DNA of 64,000 bases from Sphingobacterium multivorum (GCF_039511225.1 NZ_CP154261.1:1984001-2048000); one strand, 5' to 3'. Counted from the first letter of the stretch, positions 52,724-62,146 are shown. Made by a program: numbers and translations. The notes: generated from the sequence alone by a model not told the origin.

Positions 52724-53848
52724 ATGATAGCAGACATTAATGACAAAGAAATCAGTGGGCTTTATAAAACAGGTATTATTCAACAAACGGCTTATTGGTC
52801 TGCAGTAAAAAAAATGCAAGGTATACAATCGAAGGCGTTTAATTTTAAAACCAAACAATCCGATCTCTATATCGGAGTCAAAGACGATACCTATTTTATC
52901 GGTGATCTATTAATTATCATACAAGCCATAGATCAGGAGCATAGCATAGCTTATGTTCCTTACGGACCTGAGATTGAGCCTTCAGACGAAAATCAGGGTT
53001 ATTTTTTGGAACAGTTATCGGAGAGTTTACGTTCTTATCTACCACCAAATTGCATAATGATCCGCTATGACCTATCTTGGGAATCACATTGGGCTAAAGA
53101 GGACGATTGTTATGATCTTCATGGTAATTGGCTAGGAGTACCGGAGAAACGTATTCAAGAAATGCGCTTTAATTTTAACACAGACAACTGGAATTTTCAT
53201 AAAGCCAATACAGACATACTCCCTTCAAATACGATTTTTATGGATCTTAGAAAGGGGGAGGATATGTTGCTTGGAAATATGAAATCTAAGACGAGATATA
53301 ATATTAATTTGGCAGAGCGAAAAGGGGTACGTGTGCGTTCACTTGGACTTGAAAGTTTGGAGATTTGGTATGAGCTTTATAGGCAGACAGCTCTACGAAA
53401 CAACTTTTTCTTACATGATATCAGTTATTTTAAGATCGTTCTTTCTGCAAGGGCAAGTGATACATTATCTCCCGCAGATGTCTATCTTTTAGTGGCTGAA
53501 GTGGATAACCAGCCTTTGGCCGCTATGTTTTTGGTGATTGCGGCAAATCGGGGAACTTATCTATATGGAGCTTCTGCTTCCGAAAATCGTAATTATATGG
53601 CGACGTATGCTTTGCAATGGCGTGCGATGCAGCTTGCGAAAGAAAAAGGTTGTACAGAATATGATTTCTTTGGGGTATCACCACAGGCAGATCCTTCACA
53701 CCCTTTGTATGGGCTTTATCGTTTCAAAACAGGATTTGGAGGTGAAATCTACCACCGTATGGGTTGTTGGGATTATCCTTTGGACAAGAGGAAATATCAG
53801 TACTATGCTTCAATGGAGTTTAAAAACCAGCGCTATCATTTGAGTTAG
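52724..53848 (+). CDS. FemAB-like peptidyltransferase (peptidoglycan bridge/GNAT fold)
   Basis: 374-aa protein with the twin GNAT fold of FemX/FemA proteins. Landmarks: YVPYGPEIEPSDENQGYFLE (about 85-104), KSKTRYNINLAERKGVRVRS (about 188-207), then DVYLLVAEVDNQPLAAMFLV and CTEYDFFGVSPQADPSHPLYGLYRFKTGFGG at the C-terminal end. The family transfers an aminoacyl group from tRNA to a peptide or peptidoglycan precursor; the exact substrate here is not known. It converges with the outer-membrane barrel gene with a 3-nt gap. Confidence 0.83.
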   Translation: MIADINDKEISGLYKTGIIQQTAYWSAVKKMQGIQSKAFNFKTKQSDLYIGVKDDTYFIGDLLIIIQAIDQEHSIAYVPYGPEIEPSDENQGYFLEQLSESLRSYLPPNCIMIRYDLSWESHWAKEDDCYDLHGNWLGVPEKRIQEMRFNFNTDNWNFHKANTDILPSNTIFMDLRKGEDMLLGNMKSKTRYNINLAERKGVRVRSLGLESLEIWYELYRQTALRNNFFLHDISYFKIVLSARASDTLSPADVYLLVAEVDNQPLAAMFLVIAANRGTYLYGASASENRNYMATYALQWRAMQLAKEKGCTEYDFFGVSPQADPSHPLYGLYRFKTGFGGEIYHRMGCWDYPLDKRKYQYYASMEFKNQRYHLS

Positions 53849-53851
53849 AAA

Positions 53852-55105
53852 TTAGAATACCTCACCCAAGGTGAGTCTAACGCCGCGGTGATTTTTACTG
53901 ATACCATAGTCTATGCCGATGTTGGTGCCAGAGTTTTTATTAAACTTAATTCGCGCACCTGCACCAGTGCCGACGTTCCAGTCCTCGAACATGGAGTTCT
54001 TTGGTCCATTTAATGTCGTAAAATTCATAAAGGCTACGAATCCAAATAAGCCGTTTTGAGTGATATCACGACGATATTCCGTTTCTAAATAGTAAAGTGA
54101 TTTGCCACGAAAACGGCTAACTGGAAAGCCTCTTCCCGAACTATTGTATGGATCCCACCCTAAATTAGGAAGATCGAGATAGGGTGCTTTACTATTAAAT
54201 ACGGTCCAGAAGAAACTCCTTATGGCAATCATATTTTGTCGGTTTCGATCTTGGGTGAGCCTATGGTATCGTCTAACTTCAAGAAATAGCGATTTCCAAT
54301 TCTGATCACTACCTAAAAATGTCGGATTTATACGGAACTGTAAATTGGCATAGTTACCCGACCAAGTATTGATCGAATTGGCCCGTGTATCGTAAATTAA
54401 ATTGAAGCTGACTCCTGAAGACATGGTATTGTCTTTTAAATCTGTTCCATAAGGGTAGGAGGTGTAGTCTTCGAGCTTGGTAGCGCTCGTAGATTTGATA
54501 TTCATTCTATAATCCAAATCATAACCAATCCCCATAAAAAGCCCCCCATGAATTCTTTTTAATGCGTGTTGGTATAGACGAAAATAGGTGTAGTCTAAAT
54601 TAATCTGTTGATCGCCATGATGTTCTTTACCTATTCCCCAAGTTTCGTGCGGGTATTTTAGTAGTCGGATATCTCCATCGATAACCCATGTATTATCTTT
54701 TAACCAGATGTAAGACCGGATTGGCAAACCAAATCGTTTGCCAAAATTAGTATAGGGTGTGAATGTCATTTTGGACATATAGGTATCGGAACGATCTCCT
54801 AAATAAAATCCTGCTGTGGTACTTGTAATTAAGGCATGCCCTCCTCCAGGAACATTTGTCGAAAACGGTAAAAAGGAAAAATAGATTTTCTTTCCTGTAC
54901 TATCGACAGTTTGGGGGGGCTTGATATTTAATATTTCTTTACCAATATCAATCAGGTCCCGTTGTTTACTTGTATCGGCGAGATGTTTGGTGGTTTCTAT
55001 TTCATTGACGGGACGTTGTGCATATACAGGGGCGCCAAGTACAAGTAGAACCATCAAAATAGAACATTTAATATAAAAAAAATATACGCTATCGTAGTGT
55101 GTCAT
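53852..55105 (-). CDS. BamA/TamA-family outer membrane protein
   Basis: 417 aa with an N-terminal signal segment (SILMVLLVLGAPVYAQ, mature part starting RPVNEIETTKH). The remainder is beta-strand rich with aromatic girdles (FRLYQHALKRIHGGLFMGIG, YGISKNHRGVRLTLGEVF) and ends with a C-terminal Phe, the usual Omp85 barrel closing residue. No POTRA domain is evident, so it is a short surface-antigen-type barrel, not BamA. A start 13 codons upstream is possible but would add an unusual leader; the ATG at 55105 is preferred. Confidence 0.78.
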   Translation of the reverse strand: MTHYDSVYFFYIKCSILMVLLVLGAPVYAQRPVNEIETTKHLADTSKQRDLIDIGKEILNIKPPQTVDSTGKKIYFSFLPFSTNVPGGGHALITSTTAGFYLGDRSDTYMSKMTFTPYTNFGKRFGLPIRSYIWLKDNTWVIDGDIRLLKYPHETWGIGKEHHGDQQINLDYTYFRLYQHALKRIHGGLFMGIGYDLDYRMNIKSTSATKLEDYTSYPYGTDLKDNTMSSGVSFNLIYDTRANSINTWSGNYANLQFRINPTFLGSDQNWKSLFLEVRRYHRLTQDRNRQNMIAIRSFFWTVFNSKAPYLDLPNLGWDPYNSSGRGFPVSRFRGKSLYYLETEYRRDITQNGLFGFVAFMNFTTLNGPKNSMFEDWNVGTGAGARIKFNKNSGTNIGIDYGISKNHRGVRLTLGEVF

Positions 55106-55397
55106 TAAAGATTGCAATCTAATAGGAAATAGACAGAATAACAATATTCAAACCAATATTTTATTCATTCTGTCACGTTTTGGCTATAAAGAGAATCGAT
55201 TGGAAATTTCATTCACCTAGAAAAAAATATCATTTACCGATTTTAATGTAATGTTAATCTAAATGTAATGAAATCAATATATGAGTTGTCTTAACTTTGA
55301 ATCAGAAAATAAATAAAAAAAAGTGCGCAACAAATTTATAGCGTAAGCGACAATAAAATGAGAAAATATACTAATACATTATAAAATTGAAAAAGAT
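55106..55397. other. Intergenic region before the NTF2-like gene
   Basis: 292 bp between divergent genes. The minus-strand barrel gene presumably starts within it and the plus-strand gene has a TAACTTTG (55292-55299) that fits the -7 consensus, with no -33 partner, which would leave a 5' leader of about 93 nt. No other feature is apparent. Confidence 0.4.
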
Positions 55398-55826
55398 ATG
55401 AAAACTTTAGTAAAAACATTTGTAGCAGCGGCAATGATTGCAATCTCTACTTGCTCAATGGCTTCAGTTAAACCAGAAGAACGCAATCTAATTACTGCTG
55501 ATTTGGCCATCGATGAATACGTTGGTGCAATGACCGAAGGTCAAGTAGCTAATTTAGACAGGCTTTTTACCGCTGATTTTGATCAAAAGATTTGTGGTAA
55601 ACAAGATTTGAAACATAGCCGTCATGAGATGATTGAATTTTTGAAAAAACAAAAAGGAATCAAGATGAACTGCAGAACAACAACACAGATCGTTGAAGAA
55701 TTACCTGATTATGCCATTGCGAAAGTTACGATGCAATTTGATGGTTTTGCTAAAACAGATCTTATCACACTGGTTAAAGAAAACGGAACCTGGAAAATTT
55801 CTAAATCTGTAAACTCTTATAAATAA
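55398..55826 (+). CDS. Secreted NTF2-like / DUF4440-like protein
   Basis: 142 aa with a signal peptide (MKTLVKTFVAAAMIAISTCS, cleavage near MAS). The mature domain has the cystatin-like cone fold of NTF2-like proteins: AIDEYVGAMTEGQVANLDRL, FTADFDQKICGKQDL, MIEFLKKQK and the closing strand LITLVKENGTWKISKSVNS. Such domains bind small ligands or act as small hydrolase-like scaffolds; no specific role can be read. Single-gene unit followed by a terminator shared with tRNA-Ala. Confidence 0.78.
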   Translation: MKTLVKTFVAAAMIAISTCSMASVKPEERNLITADLAIDEYVGAMTEGQVANLDRLFTADFDQKICGKQDLKHSRHEMIEFLKKQKGIKMNCRTTTQIVEELPDYAIAKVTMQFDGFAKTDLITLVKENGTWKISKSVNSYK

Positions 55827-55856
55827 GAATTTACTGTCAAAATTGGTCGATTAAAA

Positions 55857-55888
55857 ATAAAAAAAGGGTACTTAAGTACCCTTTTTTT
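55857..55888. terminator. Terminator shared by the NTF2-like gene and tRNA-Ala
   Basis: Symmetric stem AAAAAAAGGGTACTT / AAGTACCCTTTTTTT, nearly a perfect palindrome. It ends the plus-strand transcript and, read on the minus strand, lies immediately 3' of the tRNA. Confidence 0.85.
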
Positions 55889-55889
55889 G

Positions 55890-55963
55890 TGGAGCATATC
55901 AGATTCGAACTGATCACCTCTTCACTGCCAGCGAAGCGCTCTAGCCAAATGAGCTAATGCCCC
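55890..55963 (-). tRNA. tRNA-Ala (anticodon GGC)
   Basis: 74-nt cloverleaf on the minus strand. Acceptor GGGGCAT pairs with ATGCTCC, discriminator A; D arm with AGCTCATTTGGCTAGAGC; anticodon arm CTTCG-CTGGCAG-TGAAG giving anticodon GGC; T arm with GTTCGAATC. CCA is not encoded. An intrinsic terminator follows directly. Confidence 0.95.
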
Positions 55964-56183
55964 TGCGTTATTTGGTGTCGCTAAGATAGTACTTTTTTGG
56001 ATAAACAAAGCCCCTTTTTTATTTTTCTACTGTTTTTTGTAGGTCTGTTATTTAGTTTCTTTTTTTTTGACGACCTAAATGCAACATAATCAATGGTTTT
56101 ATCTATTTGGTTCCTTACAGATATTTTTATCCTATTGAAAAACAAGAGAGTTTACCGGTATCCTTGGGGATAAAAGAAATGTA

Positions 56184-56936
56184 TTAGTGTTCTCCTTTAA
56201 GCAGAGCTTCGGTTCGCTTTATCTGACCTTTATCTTTCCATGCATCATGTCCAGGAATAACCATATTAATTTCGGGATATTTTGTCAATAACCTCGCTAG
56301 GGATGGCTTCCAGGATTTTATATCCCCATCTGCCGTAAATCCTAGATCCTGGGCTTCGGAGCTTTTTATAAAACAGCCACCGTCTAGAATCTTATATTGA
56401 GGAAACCAGACAACAACATTGTCCATGGAGTGTCCGGCACCAAAAAAGTTCAGAACAAAAGATTGTCCCCCAATTTTATATGTTTTATCGGTTGCAACAA
56501 GATGAGTGGCTTGGGCTTTGTGATTTGCCTTTAGCAGGTCGTTCGTCATTTTCGTTGCGTAGGTTGGAATTCCAATGCGATTGTAATAGGCAAAACCACC
56601 TGCACGGTCTTCGTGCCAATGCGTTGCGTACACGGCAATGACCGGTAAATTATGTTTTTGTTTGATACTGTCCAATAGTGGTTGATATTGTGTAGAATCC
56701 CATGGCGTATCAAATAGAATAACGCCTTTTTTTGTTATTAAATAGAGCGCATTAGCAGCATATTTGGTGCCTTCAAAATTATTAAAGGTGGTATAGAGGT
56801 ATAGTTGCGAATTTATCTTCTCTATTAAAAGAGGTTTTTCTTGCGCTTGTAGAGATGGGGAAAGACCGAGTAAACCAATGCTCAGGCATACAGCAGCAAA
56901 TGTTGTGCGCATATGAGGAGAAAGAAGTGGGATCAT
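56184..56936 (-). CDS. Subclass B1 metallo-beta-lactamase
   Basis: 250-aa secreted enzyme predicted to hydrolyse beta-lactams, possibly including carbapenems. A signal peptide precedes the mature start near QAQEK. The complete B1 zinc set is visible: H106, H108 and D110 in ATHWHEDRAGG; H169 in GAGHSMDN; C188 in GGCFIKS; H230 in IPGHD. This matches chromosomal B1 enzymes of Bacteroidota. An internal ATG at 56912 (MRTTFAAVCLSIGLLGL) would give a more typical signal peptide. No mobile element borders it, so it is probably intrinsic rather than acquired. Confidence 0.9.
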   Translation of the reverse strand: MIPLLSPHMRTTFAAVCLSIGLLGLSPSLQAQEKPLLIEKINSQLYLYTTFNNFEGTKYAANALYLITKKGVILFDTPWDSTQYQPLLDSIKQKHNLPVIAVYATHWHEDRAGGFAYYNRIGIPTYATKMTNDLLKANHKAQATHLVATDKTYKIGGQSFVLNFFGAGHSMDNVVVWFPQYKILDGGCFIKSSEAQDLGFTADGDIKSWKPSLARLLTKYPEINMVIPGHDAWKDKGQIKRTEALLKGEH

Positions 56937-57009
56937 ATTTTTGAATGTTATTGCATTAACGTTAGAACAACATGATTATTATTTTTTCAAGACCTTATCA
57001 ATACATTTT

Positions 57010-57348
57010 TTAGGTAGACTGAACAAAGTCTTCGCGATAAGGAGTGAACGAATCGATCAGTTCACCCTCCTCAAGACATTCACATCCATGAACCAATTGT
57101 GAATAGATGATACAAGAGTCTCCTGCAGTTAGGATGCGATCAACACCGTCAATATGGTATCTGAATGTTCCAGCACTAACATAAGAAATCTGCGTGTGGG
57201 GGTGTTGATGAAGTGCACCGATGGCCCCTTTTTTAAAACGAACTTTCATGAGCATGAGTTCATCATTAAAAACGAGTATTTTTCGCATTACACCTTCGCC
57301 CAAGTCCGTCCATTGCTGTTCGCTGTCGTGTAAGAATATTTCGCTCAT
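57010..57348 (-). CDS. Cupin-domain protein
   Basis: 112-aa single cupin. The metal-binding cupin motif 1 is HQHPHTQISYVSAGTFRYHI (about 47-66) and motif 2 includes the His of SQLVHGCECLEEGEL. The N-terminal part MSEIFLHDSEQQWTDLGEGV is typical of small cupins that bind sugars or act as isomerase-like proteins. It is 73 nt upstream of the metallo-beta-lactamase on the same strand, but I see no functional link. Role not predictable. Confidence 0.82.
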   Translation of the reverse strand: MSEIFLHDSEQQWTDLGEGVMRKILVFNDELMLMKVRFKKGAIGALHQHPHTQISYVSAGTFRYHIDGVDRILTAGDSCIIYSQLVHGCECLEEGELIDSFTPYREDFVQST

Positions 57349-57562
57349 CTAAATGTTGATTTATGAATGTTTCGATTGGAAAACGCTCTGTTTTTCAATT
57401 ATAGCAAAAAAAAACGAATTTACGGCTAGATCCATTGCTTCCTTAGAAGGATATCGATTTGCTTTACAAAATTTGGCAAAGGATGAGATGAAATAAAAAC
57501 CAGATAGTCCAAATAAACGAAAAAACAGTTATTTTGTGCCCGAGCAATATGTATATTCCACT

Positions 57563-59476
57563 ATGAATTATTTCGACGAGCTTATTACTTTATTACATGA
57601 AGAGCAGCAATTTGATAAATTACAACATGAAAATTTGTTGTTGAAAAGTAGTTTGAATGAACGAAGAATGCAAGGCGTCACCTGGTTTCCGATTCAGATA
57701 ACAGATACGGAGCTTGGAAGAGGAGATTATTTGTCTGTTAACTTAAATCGAACAAATCATTATGAGGTCGAGCATAAGTTTCGCTTTGGTATGCCAGTAT
57801 GCTTGTTCTCAAATCACGATCCAGACCAAGATCGAATAGAGGGCATCATATCTTCGATCAATAGGGATGGAATGCGAATTTCTTTTCGTGTAGATGAACT
57901 TCCAGAATGGAGCAGAAGAGGGAAGCTTGGTGTTGATTTGTTATTTGATGAGTATTCCTATCGAGAGATGTTCAATGCATTGGAGAAAGGAAAGGAATTG
58001 AGCCGTGATGCAAAGCAGGGTAGTTTAGTGAGAAGATTAATCGGTGAAGAGGTCATTCCGATTGCTTCTATTGGAGAATTCTTTGAGCATCCCAGCTTAA
58101 ATATGGGGCAAAATAAAGCAATCCAGCAGATATTGGAAGCAAGTACCGTGGCTCTTTTGCATGGGCCGCCGGGTACAGGGAAAACAACAACATTGGTTCA
58201 GGCCGTGAAGGCATTGCTAAAACAGTACAACAAACAAGTATTGGTTGTTGCTCCTAGTAATACGGCAGTTGATCTGTTAACCGAGCGTTTAGACGCTGCT
58301 GGAATTTCAGTCACAAGAATCGGGAACCCCGTTAAGGTTTCGGAACATCTTCAAGAATTGACTCTTGATGCAAAGATTGATCGACATCCCGCAAATAAGG
58401 ATATTAAAACACTTCAAAAGCAAGTGCGGACGTATACAGAGATGGCTCAAAAATATAAACGTAATTTTGGGAAGGCTGAGCGGGAGCAAAGAAAAGCATT
58501 GTTTGATGAAGCGCATCGAATCAGAAAAGATGTTGATAAGATTCAAGATTTTATCAGTGCAGATGTTTTGGACAAATCGCAGGTAATTACTGCAACTTTG
58601 GTTGGATCAAATCATGAGGTTATCCGCAATCGTAGCTATGAAACAGTCATTATTGATGAGGCCGCACAAGCATTAGAGCCTGCTTGCTGGATCCCCATAT
58701 TAAAGGCAAATCGGCTTATTTTGGCGGGTGATCATAATCAATTACCGCCAACAGTAAAATCGAGTAAGGTAGCTAACCATGGCCTGAGCCATACATTATT
58801 CGAAAAATTGGTAAACCATAATCCGCAATTAGTTTCTTTGCTAGATGTACAGTATCGCATGAATGAACAAATTATGGAATACCCGTCCGTAGCCTTGTAT
58901 AATGGTTTGTTGAGAGCAGATAGTACAGTGGCACAGTGGAGCTTAGCAGTAGATACTGAGCCTGTCTTATTTATCGATACAGCGGGAGCGGGGTTTGAAG
59001 AAACAGAAAGTGACGGCGCAATCTTCAATCTAGGAGAAGCTCATTTTATTAAAGCTCATCTGAACGACCATATTGGGGCTTGGAAAGCTTCGTTGAGCAT
59101 TGATGATAGCCTGAGCATCGGGGTGATTGCACCGTATCGGAAACAGGCAACTTTATTGAAGGAGGTATTGGATGAGGGAGACGAGCTGCGACCTTTTAAT
59201 GACTTGATTAAAATACAGACAATAGACAGTTTTCAAGGACAGGAGAAGGATGTTATTTATATCAGTTTGACCAGAAGTAACGCCGAACAGCAGATTGGTT
59301 TTTTGTCTGATGTCCGCCGGATGAATGTGGCAATGACTAGGGCTAAGAAGAAATTGGTTGTTATTGGAGATAGTGCTACAATAGGTTCACATCCGTTTTA
59401 TCGTGAATTTATAGCGTATACAGAAGCTATAGGTCACTATCACAGTGTGTGGGAATGGGATATTTCGGCGATATAA
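57563..59476 (+). CDS. SF1 (UvrD/IGHMBP2-like) AAA helicase
   Basis: 637-aa superfamily 1 DNA/RNA helicase of the DNA2/NAM7 (IGHMBP2-like) type. Walker A GPPGTGKTTT lies near residues 205-214, motif II VIIDEAAQALEP near 362, motif III ILAGDHNQLPPT near 386, and the C-terminal motifs IQTIDSFQGQEKDVIYISLTRSN and RMNVAMTRAKKKL near 550-605. The frame is open 9 codons upstream to a GTG at 57536, but an imperfect -7-like TTATTTTG sits there, so the ATG at 57563 is preferred. Likely acts in replication or RNA metabolism. Confidence 0.9.
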   Translation: MNYFDELITLLHEEQQFDKLQHENLLLKSSLNERRMQGVTWFPIQITDTELGRGDYLSVNLNRTNHYEVEHKFRFGMPVCLFSNHDPDQDRIEGIISSINRDGMRISFRVDELPEWSRRGKLGVDLLFDEYSYREMFNALEKGKELSRDAKQGSLVRRLIGEEVIPIASIGEFFEHPSLNMGQNKAIQQILEASTVALLHGPPGTGKTTTLVQAVKALLKQYNKQVLVVAPSNTAVDLLTERLDAAGISVTRIGNPVKVSEHLQELTLDAKIDRHPANKDIKTLQKQVRTYTEMAQKYKRNFGKAEREQRKALFDEAHRIRKDVDKIQDFISADVLDKSQVITATLVGSNHEVIRNRSYETVIIDEAAQALEPACWIPILKANRLILAGDHNQLPPTVKSSKVANHGLSHTLFEKLVNHNPQLVSLLDVQYRMNEQIMEYPSVALYNGLLRADSTVAQWSLAVDTEPVLFIDTAGAGFEETESDGAIFNLGEAHFIKAHLNDHIGAWKASLSIDDSLSIGVIAPYRKQATLLKEVLDEGDELRPFNDLIKIQTIDSFQGQEKDVIYISLTRSNAEQQIGFLSDVRRMNVAMTRAKKKLVVIGDSATIGSHPFYREFIAYTEAIGHYHSVWEWDISAI

Positions 59477-59537
59477 AGCAAGATGCCACTTCATATGAAG
59501 TGGCATCTTGCTTTATATGAAGTGGCATCTTGCTTTT
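59475..59537 (+). terminator. Terminator palindrome with duplicated 3' arm
   Basis: A 40-nt perfect palindrome (59475-59514) overlaps the helicase stop codon. Its 3' arm unit of 22 nt (59493-59514, starting ATATGAAGTGGC) is repeated exactly and without a gap at 59515-59536. The first palindrome is a good terminator; the duplicate could pair with the same 5' arm in place of the first. Confidence 0.75.
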
Positions 59538-59582
59538 AGTTCGTTTTGCTAATAACGATTTACCCCTGTTGACCGCTCCGTA

Positions 59583-61103
59583 TTAAGAAGTGAACTTCAT
59601 CCAATCCGTGTTCTCGTCATAGTTCTTAAGAGGTTCGGCATTATTATTATTCGATAATTGACCTACCAACATATAAATATCCATACTCACGTGTTGACGT
59701 GTTATTTCAGTCATCTTATCATTGAACCCGGCATTGTTAATTTGTAAAACATACTGAAAACAAATGACGCGGGCGATTATCTTTCCAAGTGTAAGCAGTT
59801 CGCGCTGCTTCGGCTGTAGCGGAAAGTCAAAATTCAAGATTGATGAGAAAAATGGTGCTGCAAATTCAGTTGAGCTATATTTTTTTAAGAACGACAATAA
59901 GTTGCTTTCTTTGGTTTTGCGCATAAGTTTACCGATCGCTTCAGCCACCTGAGAATAAAGCATTTCATTTGACCCCTCAAAGATTTGAAAGGGTCTACTG
60001 TCTATGAGGCCACGACCTGCAACATGGTCTAACCTGTAGCCATTTGCACCGGATAGTTGCACACATATTTGCGCGGCTTCATGCATCAAGTCTGTCACAA
60101 ATGCTTTCACACTATTGGCATCCACACCATAGGCTGAAAGGTCGTTATGGATAGAGCTGATCGAGACACTGTATGAACACATTGCAGAACACAATGTAAA
60201 TGCAGCCTGTATGCGCGACAACTGAAATTTAACAGCGTCTAATTCATTTAAACTAATACCCGCTACACGGCGTTCAGAACAATGGGTCATGGCCTCATCC
60301 AACATCCGTTTTATAAAACCCATACCCATTCCAGGGAACTGCAATCTGCTGCGGTGGAGGGTATCTAACATCAATTTAATTCCTGTACTTTCCGGATTTA
60401 GTTTATGATCCGCGGGAACATTGATATCAATGTTGTTGACACCATAAGGAATTGCATAGAGACCAAGGCTATTGTATTTCTTTGTGACAACAATCTTTTG
60501 TTCTTCGACGGCGTTCTCTGTGACAAAGAAATCTATATCCCGCACCAGTTCTCCATTTTCGTTTTTCTTGCGCGCTGTTACGAGCCAAAAGTCTGCAGCT
60601 CCAGTAAGACCTTGCCAATGTTTTTCACCTTTTATATAGTACTTATCGTCCCTTTGTTCGTAAGATGTTCGCATATTGAGTGCGTCACTGCCGTATGCCT
60701 GTTCCGTAATCATTAGTCCCCCCATGGCCTGATTTTCCAAAAATTGCTGGAATACCCTCTCTTGAAGTAAGGTGTTGCCGTATTTGGCAAAAGGTTCCAA
60801 AAATAGTGCAATATTAATCCCGAAGATTAGCGATAAAGATAGTGATTCATAAGAAGCTGCTGCCAGTACGCCCAAACATTCTTTTACATGAAGACCACGA
60901 CCACCGTGATGTTCGGGGATAGCAACCGACAAGGGTTGCATTTTCATGATCTCTGCTAAAAACTCAGGCGGTAGCCCGCGTGTTAGACTGAGCGAGTTGT
61001 AATCATACTCTTTATTAAATAAGCTTGATAGCCTAGTTTTAAAATCTGCAATATACAAATCGAAATCTTGGGTTATATTGTTGTGTTCTGAAACCTTAAG
61101 CAT
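59583..61103 (-). CDS. Acyl-CoA dehydrogenase family protein
   Basis: 506-aa flavoprotein with the three-domain ACAD fold: N-terminal helices (from about 20), middle domain with YYIKGEKHWQGLTGAADFWLVTARKK (about 165-190) and SVAIPEHHGGRGLHVKE (about 76-92), and C-terminal helices with QIFEGSNEMLYSQVAEAIG near 370, which aligns with the usual IYEGTN(Q/E) motif. It is longer than standard (about 380 aa) by a C-terminal extension. Substrate unknown. The frame reaches 61133 through a TTG; the ATG at 61103 (MLKVSEHNN) is preferred. Confidence 0.87.
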   Translation of the reverse strand: MLKVSEHNNITQDFDLYIADFKTRLSSLFNKEYDYNSLSLTRGLPPEFLAEIMKMQPLSVAIPEHHGGRGLHVKECLGVLAAASYESLSLSLIFGINIALFLEPFAKYGNTLLQERVFQQFLENQAMGGLMITEQAYGSDALNMRTSYEQRDDKYYIKGEKHWQGLTGAADFWLVTARKKNENGELVRDIDFFVTENAVEEQKIVVTKKYNSLGLYAIPYGVNNIDINVPADHKLNPESTGIKLMLDTLHRSRLQFPGMGMGFIKRMLDEAMTHCSERRVAGISLNELDAVKFQLSRIQAAFTLCSAMCSYSVSISSIHNDLSAYGVDANSVKAFVTDLMHEAAQICVQLSGANGYRLDHVAGRGLIDSRPFQIFEGSNEMLYSQVAEAIGKLMRKTKESNLLSFLKKYSSTEFAAPFFSSILNFDFPLQPKQRELLTLGKIIARVICFQYVLQINNAGFNDKMTEITRQHVSMDIYMLVGQLSNNNNAEPLKNYDENTDWMKFTS

Positions 61104-61279
61104 CTTTAAATATGTAATTAAATGATGGAACAATGTAAATTGAACATTGAGAATAATAGAGTACTACCGAATTGAAATTCTCTTTTGCTTCAATGACTTA
61201 CACAAAAATAACTGCAATGAACTTGATTCTCTTGTGTACTTTGGTATAAAAGATAGGACAAATCGTGCATATTAAAAAT

Positions 61280-62146
61280 CTAAGTTGCTCTGTTTCGATA
61301 AGAAGTAGGAGAAACGCCAACTATTTTTTTGAAAAGCCGTGAGAAGTAAGAAGGATCAGAAAAATCCAATTCATAACAGATGTCTGCAATACTTTTAGTG
61401 GATTCAAACAACAGAAATTGACTGTGCATAATCAATACTTCTAGGATGAGTTCTTTGGAAGATTTTTTAAATACTGAAAATACACAGCGATTAAGGTAGT
61501 TTGTAGATACTGCAAGTTTGTCGGCGTAGAATGAAATGTTTTTTTGCTTTTTGAAGTTTTTGTGCACGAGTTGTTTGAACATCATCGCAATTTCTTGCCT
61601 CCGATTGAGGGCCTGATTGGAGGAAGAAAGTTTGATGATTTTTAAAATTGCCGATTTTAATAAATTTTCAAAGAGTTCTCGATAAGGTAATTCCGAAAGC
61701 AGTTCATTATAAAGTAATCTAAAAAGTTCCTGGAGATCACCGCTGTCTTGTGCAGTTAAGTTAAGTAAGGGGGAGATATTAAAGATATTCAAAATCTCCT
61801 GTTCCCTGAATATAGAAGTCATTGCATTGTCGTTGATCAAAACGCAATGCCCTTTCGCAGATTTATCGACAGACTTTATTGTTGAGATATTACCATAATT
61901 GCTGATAAGGATTGCCGGAGCCCGAACGACATATTCTTTGGCACCGATCTGATGTTTAAAATAACCTTCTGTTATATGGACGAGGAGGTTGTAGCCCAAG
62001 AAAATCGGCGGAGTAGGGAATTTAATGTAAGGAGCGATTTCACTTAGCTGAAATATTTTGATCGGCGATTGCTGGTAGCGAAGATGCTCCAAACTACCTG
62101 TCATAAAACGATCTACAAATTCACCCGCATTTACCTGCTTTTCCAT
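61280..62146 (-). CDS. AraC-family transcriptional regulator
   Basis: 288 aa. The C-terminal AraC/XylS helix-turn-helix spans about residues 190-288, with the second helix-turn-helix in IADICYELDFSDPSYFSRLF and the closing KKIVGVSPTSYRNR. The N-terminal part is a cupin-like sensing domain (LLVHITEGYFKHQIGAKEYVV). Regulated genes cannot be identified; it is divergent from the NamZ-like gene and beside an acyl-CoA dehydrogenase. The frame reaches a TTG at 62152, but the ATG at 62146 is the likely start. Confidence 0.9.
   Translation of the reverse strand: MEKQVNAGEFVDRFMTGSLEHLRYQQSPIKIFQLSEIAPYIKFPTPPIFLGYNLLVHITEGYFKHQIGAKEYVVRAPAILISNYGNISTIKSVDKSAKGHCVLINDNAMTSIFREQEILNIFNISPLLNLTAQDSGDLQELFRLLYNELLSELPYRELFENLLKSAILKIIKLSSSNQALNRRQEIAMMFKQLVHKNFKKQKNISFYADKLAVSTNYLNRCVFSVFKKSSKELILEVLIMHSQFLLFESTKSIADICYELDFSDPSYFSRLFKKIVGVSPTSYRNRAT

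Noticed and set aside
53852..55105. BamA, the essential outer-membrane assembly protein
   Set aside because: The protein is only about 417 aa with no POTRA repeats; it is a short barrel of the wider superfamily.
59475..59537. Insertion sequence end
   Set aside because: The repeats form a terminator hairpin right after a stop codon; no transposase or target duplication is visible.
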